From positions 3,804,280-3,840,929 of the forward strand of contig NZ_CP024866.1 of NCBI RefSeq assembly GCF_004136015.1: 36,650 nt of DNA, read 5' to 3'. The translations under genes and the position numbers were made by a program. Below, piece by piece: positions 28,058 through 36,384 of the stretch; the first letter of the stretch is position 1, and each line of letters begins with the position of its first letter. Origin of the DNA: Pseudomonas sp. ACM7 (GTDB lineage Bacteria > Pseudomonadota > Gammaproteobacteria > Pseudomonadales > Pseudomonadaceae). The notes under the pieces are model-generated. The model was not told where the DNA came from. It saw only the letters and a program-made list of their open reading frames with translations, and did no database searches.

Positions 28058-28531
28058 ATGACCGCGCCAAGCTTTCTTGATCAAACACTGTTCGCCGGGT
28101 TGGCCGAGAAAGCGGCGGCGAATCCTCGCGGGCGTCAGCATCACAACTTCCATCAGATGGAAGAGTCGTGCCACCGCATGGCGGTGGGCTTGCAGCCAAA
28201 CACGTATATCCCGCCTCACCGACACTTGGGCGACAACAAGGCTGAAACCTTGTTGGTCCTCAAAGGGCGGCTCGGTTTGCTGATCTTCGATGAGTCTGGC
28301 GTGGTCGTGACGAAACAAGTCCTCGTAGCCGGTGGTGACTGTGTCGGCGTGGATCTGCCAACCGGTGTGTTCCATGGCTTGGTGGTACTGGAAGCTGACA
28401 GCCTGATGTTCGAGTGCAAGGCCGGCCCTTATCGTCCGGTTGGTGAGGGTGAACTTGCGCACTGGGCACCGCGTGAAGGCGAGCCGGGTGTGGCCGAGTA
28501 TCAGGCGTGGATGCGCGCGCAGTTCGATTGA
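28058..28531 (+). CDS. WbuC-family cupin-fold protein
   Basis: 157 residues. Central YIPPHRHLGDNKAETLLVLKG carries the cupin metal-binding histidines and Glu, and VDLPTGVFHGLVVLE the second cupin motif with its His. The family name comes from WbuC of O-antigen clusters, but here no such cluster is near; function unknown. AAGGA lies 10 bases before the ATG at 28058, just 4 bases after the hpt stop, so it is likely co-transcribed with hpt. Confidence 0.87.
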   Translation: MTAPSFLDQTLFAGLAEKAAANPRGRQHHNFHQMEESCHRMAVGLQPNTYIPPHRHLGDNKAETLLVLKGRLGLLIFDESGVVVTKQVLVAGGDCVGVDLPTGVFHGLVVLEADSLMFECKAGPYRPVGEGELAHWAPREGEPGVAEYQAWMRAQFD

Positions 28532-28633
28532 TCTTCAGCCCGCCGCAGACTTCTGTAATTGGATGGACTCGCCCAAGTCGGACGCAGGCTGCGCCAGCTG
28601 CTACAGTGCTCGGCTTCGCCTTGGGAGCCTGTC

Positions 28634-29119
28634 ATGAGCCTTTTGATCCGCAGATGCGCCGCCCTGTTGCTGACCGTCAGCCTGCCTCTGGCTGCCGCCC
28701 CGGCGCCGATGCACGCGCAGTTCCTGCCCCCCGATGACCTGACCCTGCGTGACGCGGAGCCCGAGCAACAACAGCTGTTGCAGGTTACCGAGTACTCGGT
28801 GGTGGTCGGCAGCCAGCGCCAGTCCAACCAGCAGCCGATTCCGGTGACCTCACCATTGCTGATCCGTCTCAAGGGCAAATCCTTGAACAAGGGCGCGACC
28901 ATCAACCAGGTGCTGGTCAATTTCGATGGCGAAAGCAAAAGCCTGAAAAAGCCGATCTTTGACGAAAGGAGCAAAACCCTGACGCTGTTTTACCCGATGG
29001 CCCAGTACCGGGTGGTGATCGACTTGTTGCGCAATGACACGGTGTATTGCCAATTCCTCAGCTATGCCAACGGCCATATCTGGGCCGATCTGCACACGGG
29101 CGCTGTTCGTCCGCGTTGA
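28634..29119 (+). CDS. Uncharacterised secreted protein
   Basis: 161 residues. N-terminal RRCAALLLTVSLPLAAAPAP followed by AQF looks like a cleavable signal peptide. The rest is beta-rich without a motif I recognise; it includes a charged stretch (DGESKSLKKPIFDERSK) and an end DLHTGAVRPR. GGGAG at 28623-28627 supports the ATG at 28634. It is conserved in Pseudomonas beside hpt and mqo, as far as I recall. No function can be given. Confidence 0.75.
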   Translation: MSLLIRRCAALLLTVSLPLAAAPAPMHAQFLPPDDLTLRDAEPEQQQLLQVTEYSVVVGSQRQSNQQPIPVTSPLLIRLKGKSLNKGATINQVLVNFDGESKSLKKPIFDERSKTLTLFYPMAQYRVVIDLLRNDTVYCQFLSYANGHIWADLHTGAVRPR

Positions 29120-29182
29120 GCCCGGTGGCAAGGGAGGGGTAAACTGCCCGCCCCGTGAAATGTCTGCGAGCTGGAGTCGGCA

Positions 29183-29470
29183 ATGCGTAAAGATAAGAAG
29201 CAAGTGATTGGTGACGAGATCGGCGATGAGCAGATCAAGCTGTTCCTCGATTTCGAACCGGTCGACGCCACGTCGCCGTCGCTGCACAAACTGATCAAGG
29301 CCTATCGCGGCCTGCGCATCGATGACTTCGAGCGTTTTCTGACGTTCTTTGTTGAGGCCGGTCTGGATCTGGACGGCAAGGATGAGCACGGCGATGACTT
29401 CGTCGCCCTGATCAAGGATCAGCGCAACGCGGCCGAGTACATCGAACTGATCGAAAAGGCTCGCGGTTAA
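29183..29470 (+). CDS. PA4642-family small protein
   Basis: 95 residues, acidic and helical, with no signal peptide: starts MRKDKKQVIGDEIGDEQIKL and ends YIELIEKARG. It resembles the conserved Pseudomonas protein PA4642, which is also near mqo and hpt. CTGGAG precedes the ATG. The pattern of short helices (LHKLIKAYRGLRIDDFERF; GDDFVALIKDQRNAAEY) recalls ankyrin-like pairs, but this is weak. Function unknown. Confidence 0.8.
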   Translation: MRKDKKQVIGDEIGDEQIKLFLDFEPVDATSPSLHKLIKAYRGLRIDDFERFLTFFVEAGLDLDGKDEHGDDFVALIKDQRNAAEYIELIEKARG

Positions 29471-29473
29471 GAT

Positions 29474-29568
29474 CAAAAGATCGCAGCCTCGCTACGCTCG
29501 ACAGCTCCTACAAATGGTTCGCTCATACCTGTAGGAGCTGTCGAGCGTAGCGAGGCTGCGATCTTTTG
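29474..29568. repeat. Perfect 38-bp inverted repeat, GCTGCGATC family
   Basis: Arms 29474-29511 and 29531-29568 are exact reverse complements around a 19-base loop. The left arm contains AAAAGATCGCAGCCTCGCT and ACAGCTCCTAC. It lies between the convergent PA4642-family gene and mqo. Confidence 0.95.
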
Positions 29569-29576
29569 AGCGGCAC

Positions 29577-29616
29577 AAAAAAACGCCCGGCTCTCAATGA
29601 GAACGGGGCGTTTTTT
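29577..29616. terminator. Bidirectional intrinsic terminator between PA4642-family gene and mqo
   Basis: ACGCCC and GGGCGT form a stem around CTCTCAATGAGA, which pairs further as CTC/GAG. An A-run (29577-29583) on one side and a T-run (29611-29616) on the other give U tails in both directions, so it can end both convergent genes. Confidence 0.85.
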
Positions 29617-29627
29617 ATGCGGCCGAA

Positions 29628-31136
29628 TCAAGCGTAGCTTTCGGTCTCGTTGCTGGCTTCAACCAGTTCCAGCGCGACGTTGTTCTGCACATTGATCTTG
29701 CGATACAGCGCAGCATCGGTCTCCAGAACCTTTTCCCGAGCCGGGAAGATTTCCGCGAGCTTGGCAGCCCACTCACCGGACGCCTTGTTCGGGAAGCATT
29801 TTTCGATCAGTTCCAGCATGATCGAAACAGTCACCGACGCACCTGGCGAAGCGCCGAGCAGGGCAGCAAGTGTACCGTCCTTGGCCGCGACCAGTTCGGT
29901 ACCGAACTGCAGAACGCCGCCCTTTTTCGGGTCTTTCTTGATGATCTGCACGCGTTGGCCGGCCACTTCCAGGCGCCAGTCTTCGGCTTTCGCTTCAGGG
30001 TAGAAGCGACGCAGGGAATCCAGGCGCTGCTCCATCGACTGCATCACTTCGCTGACCAGGTACTTGGTCAGGTCCATGTTGTTTTTCGCCACGGCCAGCA
30101 TCGGGCCGATATTGCCGGCGCGAACCGACATCGGCAGGTCCATGAAGGAGCCATGCTTGAGGAACTTGGTGGTGAAACCGGCGTAAGGTCCGAACAACAG
30201 GGACTTCTTGCCATCGACGACGCGGGTGTCCAGGTGCGGCACCGACATCGGAGGCGAACCCACGGCCGCCTGGCTGTAAACCTTGGCCTGGTGGTGTTTG
30301 ACCACTTCCGGGTTGTCGCAACGCAGCCACTGGCCACTGATCGGGAAGCCGCCGAAGCCTTTACTTTCTTCGATGCCCGAAGCTTGCAGCAGCGGCAGTG
30401 CCGCGCCACCGGCGCCGAGGAACACGAATTTCGCGTCGACGTCACGGGAACTACCGCTGTTGACGTCCTTGATACTGACGGTCCAGCCACTGCCGTTACG
30501 CTTGAGGCCGGTCACGCGCTTGCAGTACTTGACCTGGGCATCGGGTGCGCTGGTCAGGTGCTTGAGCAGTTGATTGGTCAGGGCGCCGAAATTGACGTCG
30601 GTGCCGTTCATGATGCGGGTGGCGGCGACGACTTCGTCGGTCGGCCGGCCAGGCATCATCAGCGGCATCCACTCGGCCATGGTGGCCTTGTCTTCGGTGT
30701 ATTCCATGTCCGAGAAGGCGTGGTGCTTGCTCAGCGTCTTGAAGCGTTCCTTGAGGAAGGAAACGCCATCGTCGTTCTGGACGAAGCTCAGGTGTGGCAC
30801 CGGGCTGATGAACGTCTTGCACGAGCCGAAGGTGCTTTTCTTGGTCAGGTAGGACCAGAACTGCTTCGACACCTCGAACTGGGTGTTGATGTGCACGGCT
30901 TTCTTGATGTCGACGGTGCCGTCGGCGGCCTGCGGCGTGTAGTTGAGCTCACACAGCCCGGCGTGACCGGTACCGGCGTTGTTCCACGGGTTCGAACTCT
31001 CCGCGGCACCGGAATCCATCAGCTCGACGACTTCCAGCTTGATCGCGGGGTCGAGCTCTTTGAGCAGTACAGCGAGGGTGGCACTCATGATGCCGGCCCC
31101 AACCAGTACTACGTCGACTGCTTCGTTATGCGCCAT
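29628..31136 (-). CDS. mqo: Malate:quinone oxidoreductase
   Basis: 502 residues. Mqo is a peripheral inner-membrane FAD enzyme that oxidises malate to oxaloacetate and passes electrons to quinone, the main malate-oxidising step of the TCA cycle in Pseudomonas. The N-terminal FAD motif [19 protein letters not shown] is followed by [20 protein letters not shown], which is diagnostic. The C-terminal [20 protein letters not shown] is also typical. ATG at 31136. A long non-coding stretch lies upstream and likely holds its promoter. Confidence 0.97.
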   Translation of the reverse strand: MAHNEAVDVVLVGAGIMSATLAVLLKELDPAIKLEVVELMDSGAAESSNPWNNAGTGHAGLCELNYTPQAADGTVDIKKAVHINTQFEVSKQFWSYLTKKSTFGSCKTFISPVPHLSFVQNDDGVSFLKERFKTLSKHHAFSDMEYTEDKATMAEWMPLMMPGRPTDEVVAATRIMNGTDVNFGALTNQLLKHLTSAPDAQVKYCKRVTGLKRNGSGWTVSIKDVNSGSSRDVDAKFVFLGAGGAALPLLQASGIEESKGFGGFPISGQWLRCDNPEVVKHHQAKVYSQAAVGSPPMSVPHLDTRVVDGKKSLLFGPYAGFTTKFLKHGSFMDLPMSVRAGNIGPMLAVAKNNMDLTKYLVSEVMQSMEQRLDSLRRFYPEAKAEDWRLEVAGQRVQIIKKDPKKGGVLQFGTELVAAKDGTLAALLGASPGASVTVSIMLELIEKCFPNKASGEWAAKLAEIFPAREKVLETDAALYRKINVQNNVALELVEASNETESYA

Positions 31137-31875
31137 TTAACGCGTCTCCAAAATCTGCAGCACCAAATTGTCGGCATGGCTGCCAGGCGTTCAGGGGCGT
31201 GTCAGTGATGCCCCAGGTACCCATGGCAGTATCGCCATGTCCGAATCTTCGCAATTTTTCGCAACTTCGACGGACGCTACCGGCCGGGTCTAAAAGAGTT
31301 ACATGAACTCACTTCAACGCGCGGCTGGCAATTCGACTTATGGTCGATACATCCGTTTGTGCAACCAAATCCGTAGAGGACAGGCTTCAGGCTCCGGTGT
31401 TCGAGGCGTACTCGGTCCTGTGTCGTTGGGCTGTTTCAGACGCTAATGGTGCATATTCAGACGCAAAACTATTCATTTGCTCGCCACACTCTTGTGAAGT
31501 TGTGAAAACCCGTTTTTTTCACGCTCTTTTGAAGACGTGAACCTCAAAAAAGGGCTGCCCCAGCCTGGCACCGTGCCCGGATGGATTGCCGCCATGGGAT
31601 ACATGACAGGCAAAACGGGCAAACAGCTCAGTGACCGAGCGTAATGACAGCTCTGCAGATTCGCGAAAAGTGGGGTTTTTGCTCAAGGAACAGCAAGCGC
31701 GCCAGCTTCACTCGATCTGTGTGGGCGGCTCTCTGTGGGCGGTGCGGGGTGTCAATACAAGCGCATTGACGATGCTGCGAGGCCCGATCAGGAGACGTCC
31801 TTATAATCGGGGGGAGATTGTAGCGAAGAAACGCAGGGAAATGGTCGTGTTTAATGACTTTTATTAGGTGTTCGG
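31137..31875. other. About 740 bases without a convincing gene upstream of mqo
   Basis: Short open frames exist (for example 31340-31540 and 31631-31867) but have no recognisable protein sequence or ribosome-binding site. A sigma70-like TATAAT is at 31802-31807, but the nearest TTGACG (31766-31771) is 30 bases away. A T7 run in GTTTTTTTCACG (31513-31519) has only a short possible hairpin, GTGAA...TTCAC. The mqo promoter should be in the 31137-31340 part. A small RNA cannot be excluded. Confidence 0.5.
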
Positions 31876-32109
31876 TCAGGTGGTCCACAGGTGTTGAGCC
31901 CGCGCACGTGGCTGGCGCTGGTTGACACGGGCGCTAGGGGGCAGGGGATGGTGCAGCCAGTTGAGACGGATTTCTTCGATTTCGACCCAGCCATCGCCCA
32001 TCGGCTGGAGGCTGCACTGTTTGAATGCCTGGCAGTGGCCGTTGCGGTCGAGCAGGGCGAAGCAGCGATGCAGAGGGCGAGGGTTGAACAGCGAGATGAG
32101 ATAGCGCAT
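31876..32109 (-). CDS. Small uncharacterised Pseudomonas protein
   Basis: 77 residues: MRYLISLFNPRPLHRCFALL at the N-terminus, DGWVEIEEIRLNWLHHPLPP in the middle, and a basic tail (PRARAQHLW). I recall similar short proteins in other Pseudomonas genomes at the same place; no function is known. Conserved aromatic and Pro residues suggest a folded protein, but the ribosome-binding site is weak. Confidence 0.65.
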   Translation of the reverse strand: MRYLISLFNPRPLHRCFALLDRNGHCQAFKQCSLQPMGDGWVEIEEIRLNWLHHPLPPSARVNQRQPRARAQHLWTT

Positions 32110-32313
32110 GGCGAAGTACCTTGTAGGTGACTGCTATGAAGATAGCTAGCAAACCGTGACGTGCAAGTGTATAGGCGGTGACATCTATGTGACAGGAACC
32201 CGCTTCCCAAGGGTTTGTCAGACATTTCAGTAATCACTGAAGGGCTCTAGTTAGCCGCAGTGGCGCACCGCTATACTGCGGGCCTGTTTGTGCCTGATTC
32301 TGGAGAGAAGAGC

Positions 32314-32898
32314 ATGTTGCAACGCCTGTTGTTCGGTTTGATCACTGTGACCAGTTTGACCCTGGTTGGCTGCGCCCACAGCCCGCAACAACTGAATCCG
32401 GAACCCAAGCTGACGACTCAGCTGGCACCGGTCGGCCATGGTCAGCCGGTGGTGGTGCGTGTGGTGGACGGTCGTCCGTCGCCGACTTTGGGCACCCGTG
32501 GTGGCCTGTACCCTGAAACCAGCGCGATCACCGTGCAGGGCGCGCAAATTCTGCCGAAGTTGCAGGCTCAGGCCGAAGCAGCCGTGCGGTTATTGGGCTT
32601 CACCCCAACCTCCAATGCGCTGAATGCTCCGCAGTTGACCGTGACGCTGGCCGAGCTGAAGTATCAGTCGCCTAAAGAAGGCATGTATGTGACTGAAGCC
32701 ACCATTGGCGCGACCTTCCGCTCCGATGTGCAGAATGCCAATCGTCGTTACAGCGGTCGTTACGGTGCGTCCCTGGATCAGCGTTTTGGTATGGCGCCGA
32801 ATCAGGAAACCAATACCAAGCTGGTCAGCGATGTGTTGAGCGATGCGTTGACGCGTCTGTTCAAGGATCCGACGATTGGTCAGATTCTCGGCGAATAA
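32314..32898 (+). CDS. YajG family lipoprotein
   Basis: 194 residues. The signal peptide ends in the lipobox LVGC with Cys at residue 20. The mature part, with VVVRVVDGRPSPTLGTRGG and a C-terminal LVSDVLSDALTRLFKDP, matches YajG-type lipoproteins, which are of unknown function and probably outer-membrane. GGAGAG lies at 32302-32307, before the ATG at 32314. A strong terminator follows, so it is a single-gene unit. Confidence 0.87.
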   Translation: MLQRLLFGLITVTSLTLVGCAHSPQQLNPEPKLTTQLAPVGHGQPVVVRVVDGRPSPTLGTRGGLYPETSAITVQGAQILPKLQAQAEAAVRLLGFTPTSNALNAPQLTVTLAELKYQSPKEGMYVTEATIGATFRSDVQNANRRYSGRYGASLDQRFGMAPNQETNTKLVSDVLSDALTRLFKDPTIGQILGE

Positions 32899-32913
32899 AC
32901 GTTCGCTGGATTC

Positions 32914-32950
32914 AAAAAAGCCCGGTGCCAGCAATGGCCCCGGGCTTTTT
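32914..32950. terminator. Intrinsic terminator after the YajG lipoprotein gene
   Basis: GCCCGG (32920-32925) pairs with CCGGGC (32940-32945), with an inner TGCCA/TGGC extension, followed by five T on the plus strand and preceded by six A, so it may work in both directions. Confidence 0.9.
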
Positions 32951-32987
32951 CATGTCTGTCAATTTCCCACGGACCTGCACTGAACAA

Positions 32988-33078
32988 CTGTGTGTGCGGG
33001 CTTGCTCGCGAAGGCGGAGTGTCAGTCAACATCAATGCAGCTGACACACCGCCTTCGCGAGCAAGCCCGCTCCCACAG
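32988..33078. repeat. REP pair (REPIN-like), 38-bp arms with three mismatches
   Basis: Arms 32988-33025 and 33041-33078 share the core GCGGGCTTGCTCGCGAAGGC and enclose a 15-base loop. They lie between the convergent YajG and 68-residue protein genes. Confidence 0.93.
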
Positions 33079-33091
33079 GGGTTCAGCGGTG

Positions 33092-33298
33092 TCAGGCGGC
33101 CTGCGAATAAAAATCCAGAACACTCACGCCCGTCAGTAAATCCGTCTCCGGCAAATCCGCATGCTGATGCCCACCCAATGCGCAATACACCAACCAGTGG
33201 CGGTCCTGAACGTTGAAGGCGAGGCTGCCAACGAGGTTTTGTTGTTCGTCGCTTTGGGCAATAAGGTAGAGGCGATCCTGGTTTTCGGCGTGCAGCAT
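33092..33298 (-). CDS. Small uncharacterised protein (68 residues)
   Basis: Starts MLHAENQDRLYLIAQSDEQQ and ends DLLTGVSVLDFYSQAA. It has no membrane segment or known motif. I recall near-identical short proteins in other Pseudomonas genomes. The ATG at 33298 has GGAAA eight bases upstream; the frame continues far upstream (to 33694) but over the divergent membrane-protein gene, so the longer version is rejected. Function unknown. Confidence 0.7.
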   Translation of the reverse strand: MLHAENQDRLYLIAQSDEQQNLVGSLAFNVQDRHWLVYCALGGHQHADLPETDLLTGVSVLDFYSQAA

Positions 33299-33488
33299 GA
33301 CGGTTTCCGTGTCGGTTTCGAGGGGCGCCAGACTGGCGTGTTCAGATGACGGCGCCGTGACACAGGACAGGATTCGGTCAAATGGTTCGTTATTTGTCGG
33401 AAAGCAAGGGCAGGAGGGGAGGCTTTCGGTAGAATTCGCGCCGCGGTCGTCGGTTCGGCGTCTGCCACCTGTTTTGCTGAGGTCCGTG

Positions 33489-33773
33489 ATGTCGTTGCAT
33501 TTGATTTCGCTATTTACCAACCATCCCGCCAAGTTGATCAACCTGTTGGCCTTGTTGTTTGCCTTTCCGGGCGGATGGTTGCTGCATGCCACTCGTCGCC
33601 GCGAACAGCGCGCGTTGGCCACTCTCGAAGCGCAAAGCCAGAGCCGTCGTATCGATGAACCGACGTTGATGCTGGACGGCGCGACCTTGCGCATGAACCG
33701 GTTTTTCTATCGTTTCGGTTTTGCCTGCCTGGGGTTGGCGCTGCTGGTGTCGTGGATCAGCACTCGGGTTTGA
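33489..33773 (+). CDS. Small membrane protein (94 residues)
   Basis: Two hydrophobic segments, LINLLALLFAFPGGWLL and FACLGLALLVSWIS, flank a charged middle (RRREQRALATLEAQSQSRR). The likely topology is a hairpin with the loop on one side of the inner membrane. GAGG at 33478-33481 supports the ATG at 33489. No function is known to me; a longer frame begins at 33297 but has no membrane or family signal. Confidence 0.72.
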   Translation: MSLHLISLFTNHPAKLINLLALLFAFPGGWLLHATRRREQRALATLEAQSQSRRIDEPTLMLDGATLRMNRFFYRFGFACLGLALLVSWISTRV

Positions 33774-33788
33774 ATCGCTAAAAAGCAA

Positions 33789-33881
33789 AAAAGATCGCAG
33801 CCTCGTTTCACTCGACAGCTCCTACAGGGGATAGCGTTCGCCCTGTAGGAGCTGTCGAGTGAAACGAGGCTGCGATCTTTT
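33789..33881. repeat. Perfect 41-bp inverted repeat, GCTGCGATC family
   Basis: Arms 33789-33829 and 33841-33881 are exact reverse complements with an 11-base loop. Outer word AAAAGATCGCAGCCTCG and inner word GACAGCTCCTAC match the repeat at 29474, but the middle differs and differs in both arms together. Between two convergent genes. Confidence 0.95.
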
Positions 33882-33901
33882 GATCTCGCTTCAAAAAAAC
33901 C

Positions 33902-35068
33902 TTACAGCGGCAAACCTGCTTTCACACGGTACTGATTGCGCACCGGCGTCGCGTATTGCAGGACCATGAACGGACGATGCTCCTCAGGGCACGCGTCCAG
34001 GCGCTGTTGCCATTGCTCCTGAGCCTTGGCCAGTTCGTCGGCCGCAAACACTTCAGAGGCTTTCGGCACCTGCAATTGCGGGTCGGCGTCTTTCCACTGG
34101 GCGTAGGCCAGGTAGTGCACCGGGAACAGGCGGTAGCCGCCGAGGATCTGCCGGTCCATCTCGATCGCCAATTGCTTGGTGTCGTCGAACAGCTCGGTGA
34201 TCGGCGAGGCGAAGTTCACATGCACCCGGCCCTTGTAGCCGGTGATGCCCTTGGCGATGCTCACATCGTCCTCGCCCGGCACTTTGGTGTAGCTGCCGGT
34301 GGTGGCGCGGATGAACAGCTCGCGCGCCTTGGCTTGATCGCACGGGTCATATTCGTAGCTGATCGACACCGGGGTGACGTTCAGCGAACGAATGACTTCG
34401 CCGAACGGCTCGTCCTTGCGGCTCATGTGGAACATCTTGAGGATGGCCGACTCGGTGCGGTCGTCGCCGTCTTTGGCCCGGCCTTCGGCCTGGGCGATCC
34501 AGATCGAGGCGCAATCCTTGCGGATCGAGTGGTTGATGTAGGCCGACAGCAGCTGATACGCCGCCATCTTCTCGCGTCGACCGGTGATCGAGCGGTGCAC
34601 GATAAAGCTCTTGTTCAGGCGCATCAGATCGCTGACGAAGGGCTTTTGCAGCAGGTTGTCGCCGATCGCGATGCGCGGTGTCGGCAGGCCGGCGTGGTAC
34701 ACGGCGTAGTTGACGAAGGCCGGGTCCATCACGATGTCGCGATGGTTGGCGATGAACAGGTAGGCGCTGCCGGACTTGAACTGTTCGACGCCGGTGTACG
34801 TCACCCCGTCCGTGGCTCGCTCGATGGTGTGGTCGACGTACATCTCGACTTTATCCTGCAACGTGGCCACCGACGTGACGTCAGCGAACTCACGGCGCAG
34901 CCGATGAGCTATAAGAGGTTTGAGCATCCAGCCGAAAGCACCGGCAAAACGCGGGAAGCGGAAGTGGATGAGGATATCTAGAAACGCCTTGTCGCCGAGC
35001 AGCCGGTCCAGCACTGCCGGGACTTCGCTGTCATTGTAAGGTCGGATGGCATCGAATTCGCCCATCAT
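33902..35068 (-). CDS. 1-acylglycerol-3-phosphate acyltransferase-like protein
   Basis: 388 residues, longer than PlsC (about 240). The acyltransferase block lies at about residues 100-200. It starts with IANHRDIVMDPAF, where H109 and D115 are six apart (HX5D instead of the usual HX4D); D111 is a second acid. Further on come FIVHRSITGRREKM and the IWIAQAEGRAKDGDD segment, like the family's glycerol-phosphate-binding E-G motif. No clear membrane segment is seen. The acyl acceptor cannot be read. Two adjacent ATGs (35068, 35065) are possible starts. Confidence 0.85.
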   Translation of the reverse strand: MMGEFDAIRPYNDSEVPAVLDRLLGDKAFLDILIHFRFPRFAGAFGWMLKPLIAHRLRREFADVTSVATLQDKVEMYVDHTIERATDGVTYTGVEQFKSGSAYLFIANHRDIVMDPAFVNYAVYHAGLPTPRIAIGDNLLQKPFVSDLMRLNKSFIVHRSITGRREKMAAYQLLSAYINHSIRKDCASIWIAQAEGRAKDGDDRTESAILKMFHMSRKDEPFGEVIRSLNVTPVSISYEYDPCDQAKARELFIRATTGSYTKVPGEDDVSIAKGITGYKGRVHVNFASPITELFDDTKQLAIEMDRQILGGYRLFPVHYLAYAQWKDADPQLQVPKASEVFAADELAKAQEQWQQRLDACPEEHRPFMVLQYATPVRNQYRVKAGLPL

Positions 35069-35207
35069 GCTCTCTTGTTAGAAACGGCTAGGGTAAGTAA
35101 AGGTTTTGATCGAAAACCAACGGGGCACGGTCTGAAAAGTTAGCCAGACAAAAATAGCCCTGCAAATAGACCGGCGATTATACGCACAAGTCACCTGGGA
35201 GACCGCG

Positions 35208-35390
35208 ATGCTGGAAACCGAGCGCTACGAATGTCCGTATTGTGGTGAAGAGGCTGAGGCCGTTCTGGACTTGTCCGGTGGCGATCAGACCTATATCGAA
35301 GACTGTCCGGTGTGTTGTCGCCCCATCACGTTTGTTCTGCAGACTGACGGTCACGAATGGTTGCTCGAAGTTCACAGCGAAAACGAATGA
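35208..35390 (+). CDS. CPXCG-motif cysteine-rich protein
   Basis: 60 residues with YECPYCGEE near the start and EDCPVCCRPI in the middle, i.e. two CPxC pairs that likely bind one zinc ion. This is the CPXCG family of small cytoplasmic proteins of unknown role. GGGAGA precedes the ATG. It is followed after 12 bases by the DUF2007 gene and is probably co-transcribed with it. Confidence 0.87.
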   Translation: MLETERYECPYCGEEAEAVLDLSGGDQTYIEDCPVCCRPITFVLQTDGHEWLLEVHSENE

Positions 35391-35402
35391 AAGGGGCACC
35401 CC

Positions 35403-35663
35403 ATGCAGCGAATCTACGAGCCGGAAAACCTCATGGAAGGTGAGTTGCTGCAAAGCATGTTGGCCAGCGAGGGCATCGAAGCGCATCTGGTGGGGCGCGA
35501 TTTGCTCGGTGGCAGCGGCGAATTGCCGATCTTTGGCCTGCTGGGCCTGTCAGTCGATAACGACGAGGCCGAGTACGCCCGGGAGTTGATCACCGCGTAC
35601 AATGCCGCGCTGCCACTGCCAGGCGATGAACCGGAAAGTTTTCCCGGCACGCTGGTCTGTTAG
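35403..35663 (+). CDS. DUF2007 family protein (putative signal-transducing)
   Basis: 86 residues. RIYEPENLMEGELLQSMLAS and GIEAHLVGRDLLGGSGELPI match DUF2007, a small GlnB-like alpha/beta domain of unknown ligand. The end has an acidic Pro-rich tail. GAAAGGGG stands before the ATG. It forms a two-gene unit with the CPXCG protein and perhaps extends to the YedK-like gene 35 bases downstream. Confidence 0.85.
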   Translation: MQRIYEPENLMEGELLQSMLASEGIEAHLVGRDLLGGSGELPIFGLLGLSVDNDEAEYARELITAYNAALPLPGDEPESFPGTLVC

Positions 35664-35698
35664 GCTGACGTTCGTTTTATCAAGAGTCGTGTTGCCCC

Positions 35699-36322
35699 AT
35701 GTGTGGACGTTATGCCCTGTTTCGCTGGAACCCCGCCTTCGCGGCCCTGCCTGGTTTCCCCGCCGATCAGCAGGCCCAGTGGAATATTTCTCCCAACGAT
35801 TCGGTGTTGATGCTGCGCGCGGGTGTTGACGGTCAGCGTGAGTTGGCCCGAGCGCGCTGGGGGTTGACGCCGCCGTGGCTGACCGATTTGTCCCGTACGC
35901 CAGCCCATGCCCGGGCCGAAACCGTTGCCGAACAACCGATGTTTCGCCAGGCCCTGCGCGAACGCCGTTGCCTGCTGCCGGCCAATGGTTTTTACGAATG
36001 GCGCGGCACGACCCGCAAGCGACCGTACTGGCTGACACCGGGGGAGGGCTCGACGCTGTTCTTTGCGGCGATTTGGGAAGCGTATCCAGTGCAGGAGCAG
36101 GTGTGGTTGAGTACAGCGGTGATCACGCAGCCGGCGGCGAGTCAGCGCCGGCCGTTGATTCTCGATGCGGCGGGGCAGGAGGCGTGGCTCAATCCAGAGA
36201 CGCCGTTGCATGCCTTGCAAGCGTTGCTCGCCAGTGAACCCGCGGCATTGCGCGAGCGGGTGTTGGCGAATCTGGTGAATGATCCGAAGCTTAATGGGCC
36301 GGAGTGTCTTACCCCCGGCTGA
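35699..36322 (+). CDS. SOS-response-associated peptidase (SRAP/YedK/HMCES) family, catalytic His missing
   Basis: 207 residues. SRAP proteins crosslink through Cys2 to abasic sites in single-stranded DNA. Seen here: Cys2 (MCGRYALF), Asn29 (WNISPND), WGLTPPWL, the ARAET block, RRCLLPANGFYEW with Glu100, and a conserved end. The usual His-x-RMP motif (His160 in YedK) is replaced by ASQRRPLIL, with Ser148 about where His should be and a few residues missing before it. So it may crosslink more slowly or have a changed role. The start must be this ATG because Cys has to be residue 2. Confidence 0.87.
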   Translation: MCGRYALFRWNPAFAALPGFPADQQAQWNISPNDSVLMLRAGVDGQRELARARWGLTPPWLTDLSRTPAHARAETVAEQPMFRQALRERRCLLPANGFYEWRGTTRKRPYWLTPGEGSTLFFAAIWEAYPVQEQVWLSTAVITQPAASQRRPLILDAAGQEAWLNPETPLHALQALLASEPAALRERVLANLVNDPKLNGPECLTPG

Positions 36323-36340
36323 TTGGGCGCTTGTACCGCC

Positions 36341-36361
36341 GCCATCGCGAGCAAGCTCGCT
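36341..36361. repeat. Interrupted REP sequence at the IS110 left boundary
   Basis: GCCATCGCGAGCAAGCTCGC at 36341-36360 plus one T matches the complement of the REP at 25351-25376, then breaks: TGTATG instead of the expected CCCACA. The break at about 36361/36362 marks the IS insertion point. Confidence 0.85.
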
Positions 36362-36384
36362 TGTATGTTTAGACTTGAAGGGGT

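Noticed and set aside
31766..31807. TTGACG...TATAAT as a sigma70 promoter
   Set aside because: Spacing of 30 bases is far outside the functional range.
31340..31867. Small plus-strand open frames in the mqo upstream gap
   Set aside because: No ribosome-binding site, no recognisable sequence, and low-complexity composition.
33299..33694. Longer version of the 68-residue minus-strand protein
   Set aside because: It would cover the start of the plus-strand membrane protein and has no conserved content upstream of MLHAENQ.
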